This document shows positions 60,367-64,000 of a stretch of 64,000 bases of DNA, piece after piece. Origin of the DNA: Episyrphus balteatus (taxonomy: Eukaryota; Arthropoda; Insecta; Diptera; Syrphidae); NCBI RefSeq assembly GCF_945859705.1, contig NC_079136.1, positions 111,434,028 to 111,498,027 of the forward strand. Direction: 5' to 3'. The translations under genes and the position numbers were made by a program. The notes below the pieces were generated by a model. The model was not told the DNA's origin. It saw only the letters and a list, made by a program, of their open reading frames with translations, and made no database searches. Each line of letters opens with the position of its first letter. Position 1 is the first letter of the stretch.

Positions 60367-60420
60367 CAATTTATCTACGAAAAGTGACAAAACTAATTTG
60401 CAATCAGCAATATATGTAAA

Positions 60421-61861
60421 TTATTTAATTATAGATAAAAAGGTTTAATTTGCATTTAATAAAACCAAAAAGGATTGGTCAAATTTTTCTACTGTCATTA
60501 CCATGTTAATTCATAGAAAAGACTAATTTTTTTTCAAAATAAAATTACACGTTGAAGGAAAACAGATTTTAAGCTACGTCAGACCTCTACACTTAAATGA
60601 AATAAGCTTGACCTATTAGAATTCTGGTAGTTTCAATTAAGTATAAGAAAAACGTTCCCACGGTTTTCTCTGTGATCATAAGAGATCTAAAAAAAAAATT
60701 CTTATGATGACTAGATTTAAATATGTATAGGAAACATTCAACCATATCCAGTTCAAACTACCTCAAACAAAACTCCTGTTTTGCAAATTTAACCGTCAAC
60801 TTACGACGTATCACGTCAAATAAACACGTCTAACTTACTCAACCCACAGTCAACTTTCTGGATTCCCATGGTATCTTTTCCTATGAGTTTAATTTACCAT
60901 GAGTAATGCCTGCCATCACAGAGAAGTCCTTGTGTTCTGTTTAGAACTTATTCCACAAATGACCGGAATCAGGCCATTCAACCACTGAGCACCAGAAACT
61001 CGAAGTTCCTCTTTAGTTTGTTTTTTTTTTTTTATTATGCTTGCATCCTTATGAAAAAGTGTTAACCAACTCATCCCAAGAGTGTCGGTATACTGCAACA
61101 ATGTATGAAACACCCTTCTTCTTCTTTAGGTGATGCGTAATGCATAAATGCATACACGCAATCAAATTACATATTTTTGCTCCTGCTGCTGAAGAAGGCT
61201 CTTTTGCTCTGGGATTTTACTTTATAATGTATCTCATGAACTGACACAAAGATTGCCTAAAGGTTTATTGGTTAAATATTGCACAAAATGAAAGGGTCTT
61301 ATACTAGGTATTGTGGCCCACAATTTGTGGGATTGTAGGAGCGCGTGTTAAATGAGGAAGGGCTTCCTTTGAACTGTTAACCTTTACTTCTCGGCTGTTT
61401 ACGATGAAAACGTTTTTTTTTTGCTTTCGTTTTGTTTTAATGATTTTTATGCCTAAGGAAGTCTGAGTAAATAAGGTACTATGTTTGACGCTAAGATATT
61501 CATCAATTGACCCTAGTGGGGCATAACTCCACAGGTTTCATTATGGATTTCTCAGGTTTTGTGTATAAAGGTGGGATAAAAGTCTACAGTTTTAGATCTG
61601 TTCTTAAAGAAAAACAATAAACAAATTTACAAGAGAGGTTTGAAGGTAATAAAGCTTATAAACAAAGAGATGTAACCCCCCTGCTTCGACTCACTCCTCA
61701 CTGTTCTTTCGGGTCAAAAAGAAATATGTTTTTGGCGGTACATAAATCCAAGCATTTTTATGTGGTATCAATGTTCTATCTCAGTGTCCAGACTTATGTC
61801 CTTTTTAGCTATTCCCTGCGCCGCCGTATATCGACAGTAACCATATATGATTAAAAAGCAT
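60421..61861. other. AT-rich spacer, no gene recognised
   Basis: Nothing coding recognised. A minus-strand frame of 65 codons (60916-61113) lacks resemblance to any family known to me. Confidence 0.4.
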
Positions 61862-62128
61862 ATTCTGCCCATAATTTCGTAAAGGCCCTAACTACAAAAT
61901 TTTCGATTATGATTTTTTTTACATATATTTGGAGTTAGGGCATTGTCTCTGATTTATTCTCATTTATTTTTTTTAGCCTAGGTCTTCAAATAAGTCAGAA
62001 AATTCAATATGTGCTTTTGATTTTTTTCATTTTTATATGCAAATTGCAATATTAGATTTAGTGTTTCCCTCCATAACTCAGAAGTAAGAAAAATGTAGTT
62101 AGGGCCTTTACGAGATTATGGGCAGTAT
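61862..62128. mobile_element. Short MITE with 35-bp inverted ends
   Basis: ATTCTGCCCATAATTTCGTA through CCCTAACTACA at 61862-61896 is the inverse of 62094-62128 with two changes. It is 267 bp long with no ORF. The target duplication is unclear, so edges may be off by a few bases. Confidence 0.65.
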
Positions 62129-62524
62129 TCATCTGCCATTTTTAAAAGGTAATAACCCTTCAAGCCTCACCATTGTCTACTTTGGTGAGCCCAATAGTGA
62201 TTTGATAGATCCTAAATATGTTATAAAATCAGAGGCAGTTTTAAAAGGGGGTTGCAGGTTCCACGAAATACATTGCTTTTGATTTTAATCAACATAACCG
62301 TGTTTTTAAGACATGGCCTGTTCATTTTATGTGTTAAAAGACAAAATTTATTTGCACATCAAATATAAATTAAATAGTGTACAATGTTAAAAAAATCATT
62401 CCACTGCATTGAGGTACCCATTTTAATCTTTTTATTAATTTTAATTTAATTTAAATTTTTGAATGACAACAAAAAAAGAATGATTGAGTATTTTTTTGTT
62501 GACATTTTAGTGTTCATGTATTAG

Positions 62525-62632
62525 TGCTTCTGATTTTAAATCGAGAAGAGAATTTCTCTTCTGAGAAGCGTTCTGTCTGTCAGTTTTGTGCGCATAAAAC
62601 ACTTTTAGAAGGCTTCTGAATGATTCCGGACT
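62525..62632 (-). repeat. Dispersed repeat, copy B (inverse of 29333-29441)
   Basis: The reverse complement matches copy A over about 105 bases, with the same GAACGCTTCTCAGAAGAGAA core. It lies just left of a long hairpin. Confidence 0.75.
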
Positions 62633-62666
62633 CTTCCGGAGTGCCAATCGAAAACACCATTAATGT

Positions 62667-62798
62667 GTACTAATTTAAAGGCGCTTTGTGTTTTTTCGAA
62701 GTAAAATGTATGAATTGCTGAGAAAATTTGATCGGCAATTCATGCAGTAATTCATACATTTTACTTCGAAAAAACACAAAGCGCCTTTATATTAGTAC
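62667..62798. repeat. 50-bp inverted repeat with 32-base loop
   Basis: The arms 62667-62716 and 62749-62798 differ at a single position. They begin GTACTAAT and contain AAAGGCGCTTTGTG. The sequence could form a long hairpin RNA or cruciform. Confidence 0.92.
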
Positions 62799-62799
62799 A

Positions 62800-63750
62800 A
62801 ATAAAGAGTTTTTTATTTAATATTTTTTAATAATTTGGAATGAGAAACAGATGAAAAATTGATATAGTAAATTGATAAAAAAATATGTATCAAAACACAA
62901 AAAGTTTGATATTTACATATCATCCTTATATTAATAATATTGTTTTGATATTTTAATTTTATCTAAAAACACATTTTCCAGCATTTTTTGCTGATATTTA
63001 AAAAATGTTAATTTCATATTAAAAAAAATGTCAAATTGATATTGGTTTTTTTCGGTGTAAAAGCAAAAACAAACAATATTTTTATAATTGTATTGAGGAA
63101 TTGAAAATTTCCATGAAAATTTTATTACTCTGTTCAAAATAGGTACCTAAAGTTCAAAATTCTTAAGCCTTTGAAATTGATAAAAAAAATTATTTTAAAA
63201 ATTATACACTACAGATATTAATATATCTACCTACTTTCTTAAATTTATCTCTTTCTTCCCAATGAAGCTGATGGAAAATTAATGGTAGTGGGTACTACAT
63301 TAAACCCGAAAAAAAAATTATAAAATACAAAAAAGAAACCACTTCCCGTGACACTTCTGCTAAGCGCAAAAAAACACATTATCATACAACGTTTGACACA
63401 CTTGCGTCCCAAATAAAAACATCCGTCAGCCACAATCTCTTCCTGCATTCTCGCTCAGCTCAAAATCCTTTTATCTTCGCATCCCAGATGTTATCGTTGG
63501 GGGTATTCACTTCATCCTCTCCGATTCCTCATGCTTGCTCACTCCGCACGCCGCCGCGCCGCGCCGCTCCGCCGTCATCTTTTCTCTTTCCCACTTTCTC
63601 ATAATCAGTGCATGGCTGTCATGTTGCAGCATTGCAAACAAATAATTCCAGCCGCCACGCTGTCCGTTCCCACCCAGGAGAGAAGAAATTTTTGTTTTAC
63701 TAATCCCACTGACTTCCTCCTCACCATCCCCATCCCCACGACTTATTTCA
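62800..63750. other. Upstream region of the right-edge gene candidate
   Basis: AT-rich up to about 63410, then markedly less so (63440-63750), with C/T-rich and CGCCGCGCCGC sequence. The change fits the approach of a gene. A splice acceptor-like CTTATTTCAG ends at 63750. Opposing frames at 63507-63857 are probably by-products of the base composition. Confidence 0.35.
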
Positions 63751-63853
63751 GATTTAAAGACCAAGAGCAAAAGATTCTTTGGATTTGTACACGCGTTTGC
63801 GCGAAAGCAACCAACAAACACAACACGCGACCCATCTGTTTGGCTTCACTGCG

Positions 63854-64000
63854 ATGATTTATGAACTACCACATGGTTCCATTATTGGACCTGAAATGAT
63901 CAATGATTGGCATGCGCGACATGATGCAGCTGGGATTAACAGTCCGATTGGTCACTCTGGGTCTCTGCTCAGTGGTCACCCACCGAAATCTCCCTCACAC
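63854..64000 (+). CDS. Possible first coding exon of an unrecognised gene, cut by the window edge
   Basis: From the ATG at 63854 a frame of 49 codons is open to the end of the window. It starts MIYELPHGSIIGPEMINDWH and continues with ARHDAAGINSPIGHSG and a P/S-rich tail. Codon use and composition are balanced, unlike the A/T-rich chance frames elsewhere. The frame is open back to 63758, just after a TAA at 63755-63757, and an acceptor-like CAG ends at 63750, so the exon may start at 63751 with 5' UTR. I do not recognise the protein. It does not match the LIX1 core expected for lft, so it is probably another gene or a gene inside the lft intron. Confidence 0.4.
   Translation, partial: MIYELPHGSIIGPEMINDWHARHDAAGINSPIGHSGSLLSGHPPKSPSH

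Overview
This window looks like nuclear DNA of a brachyceran (higher) fly. It is very AT-rich and gene-poor, has short spliced introns of 55 to 65 bp in one gene and a very long intron in another, and carries an insect ionotropic receptor gene and an N-terminal exon of the LIX1-family gene lowfat. The species cannot be named from the sequence.

Genes. At the left end is an intact six-exon ionotropic receptor gene (811-3070, +) with a TATA/Inr promoter and a poly(A) signal. At 36775-37504 (+) is a polyQ-rich coding exon ending in the invariant start of the LIX1 core; this is lowfat (lft), and its remaining exons were not found in the 26 kb that follow. At the right edge (63854-64000, +) an open frame runs off the window and may be the first coding exon of an unrecognised gene. 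At 52.2-52.9 kb, splice signals on the minus strand outline a possible transcript with a duplicated GC-rich exon.

Mobile DNA. There are decayed LINE fragments of jockey-superfamily type (5159-5362, 6179-7040, 7137-7600, 20171-20360). A FoldBack-like element (7623-8973) has a 9-bp target duplication. Three hAT-like non-autonomous elements are present: 11203-12094 and 34143-35303 with exact 8-bp duplications, and 15685-16386 with a decayed one. Two piggyBac-like MITEs sit in TTAA sites (17436-18021, 51932-52151). Several other inverted-repeat elements occur. A Ty3/gypsy retrotransposon of CsRn1 type (39482-43990, minus) has open gag and pol frames, a tRNA-Trp primer site, a CHCC Gag motif and a 4-bp target duplication. 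Its 5' LTR carries an inverted copy of its own end.

Repeat island. From 47.8 to 58.5 kb the sequence is almost wholly tandem repeats: arrays of the palindromic ATGAAC/GTTCAT motif at three places, a higher-order repeat of about 373 bp built from a TCTAAGTCCC unit, four copies of a 328-bp unit, and about 18 copies of a unit of about 186 bp with partly alternating (dimeric) variants. A related palindromic array at 26.1-27.2 kb ends in CACTGAA-type inverted termini. The rest is AT-rich DNA without recognisable genes.

Gene interplay. The ionotropic receptor and lft act in unrelated processes (chemosensation; Fat/Dachsous signalling). Their adjacency is interesting only as possible conserved gene order.
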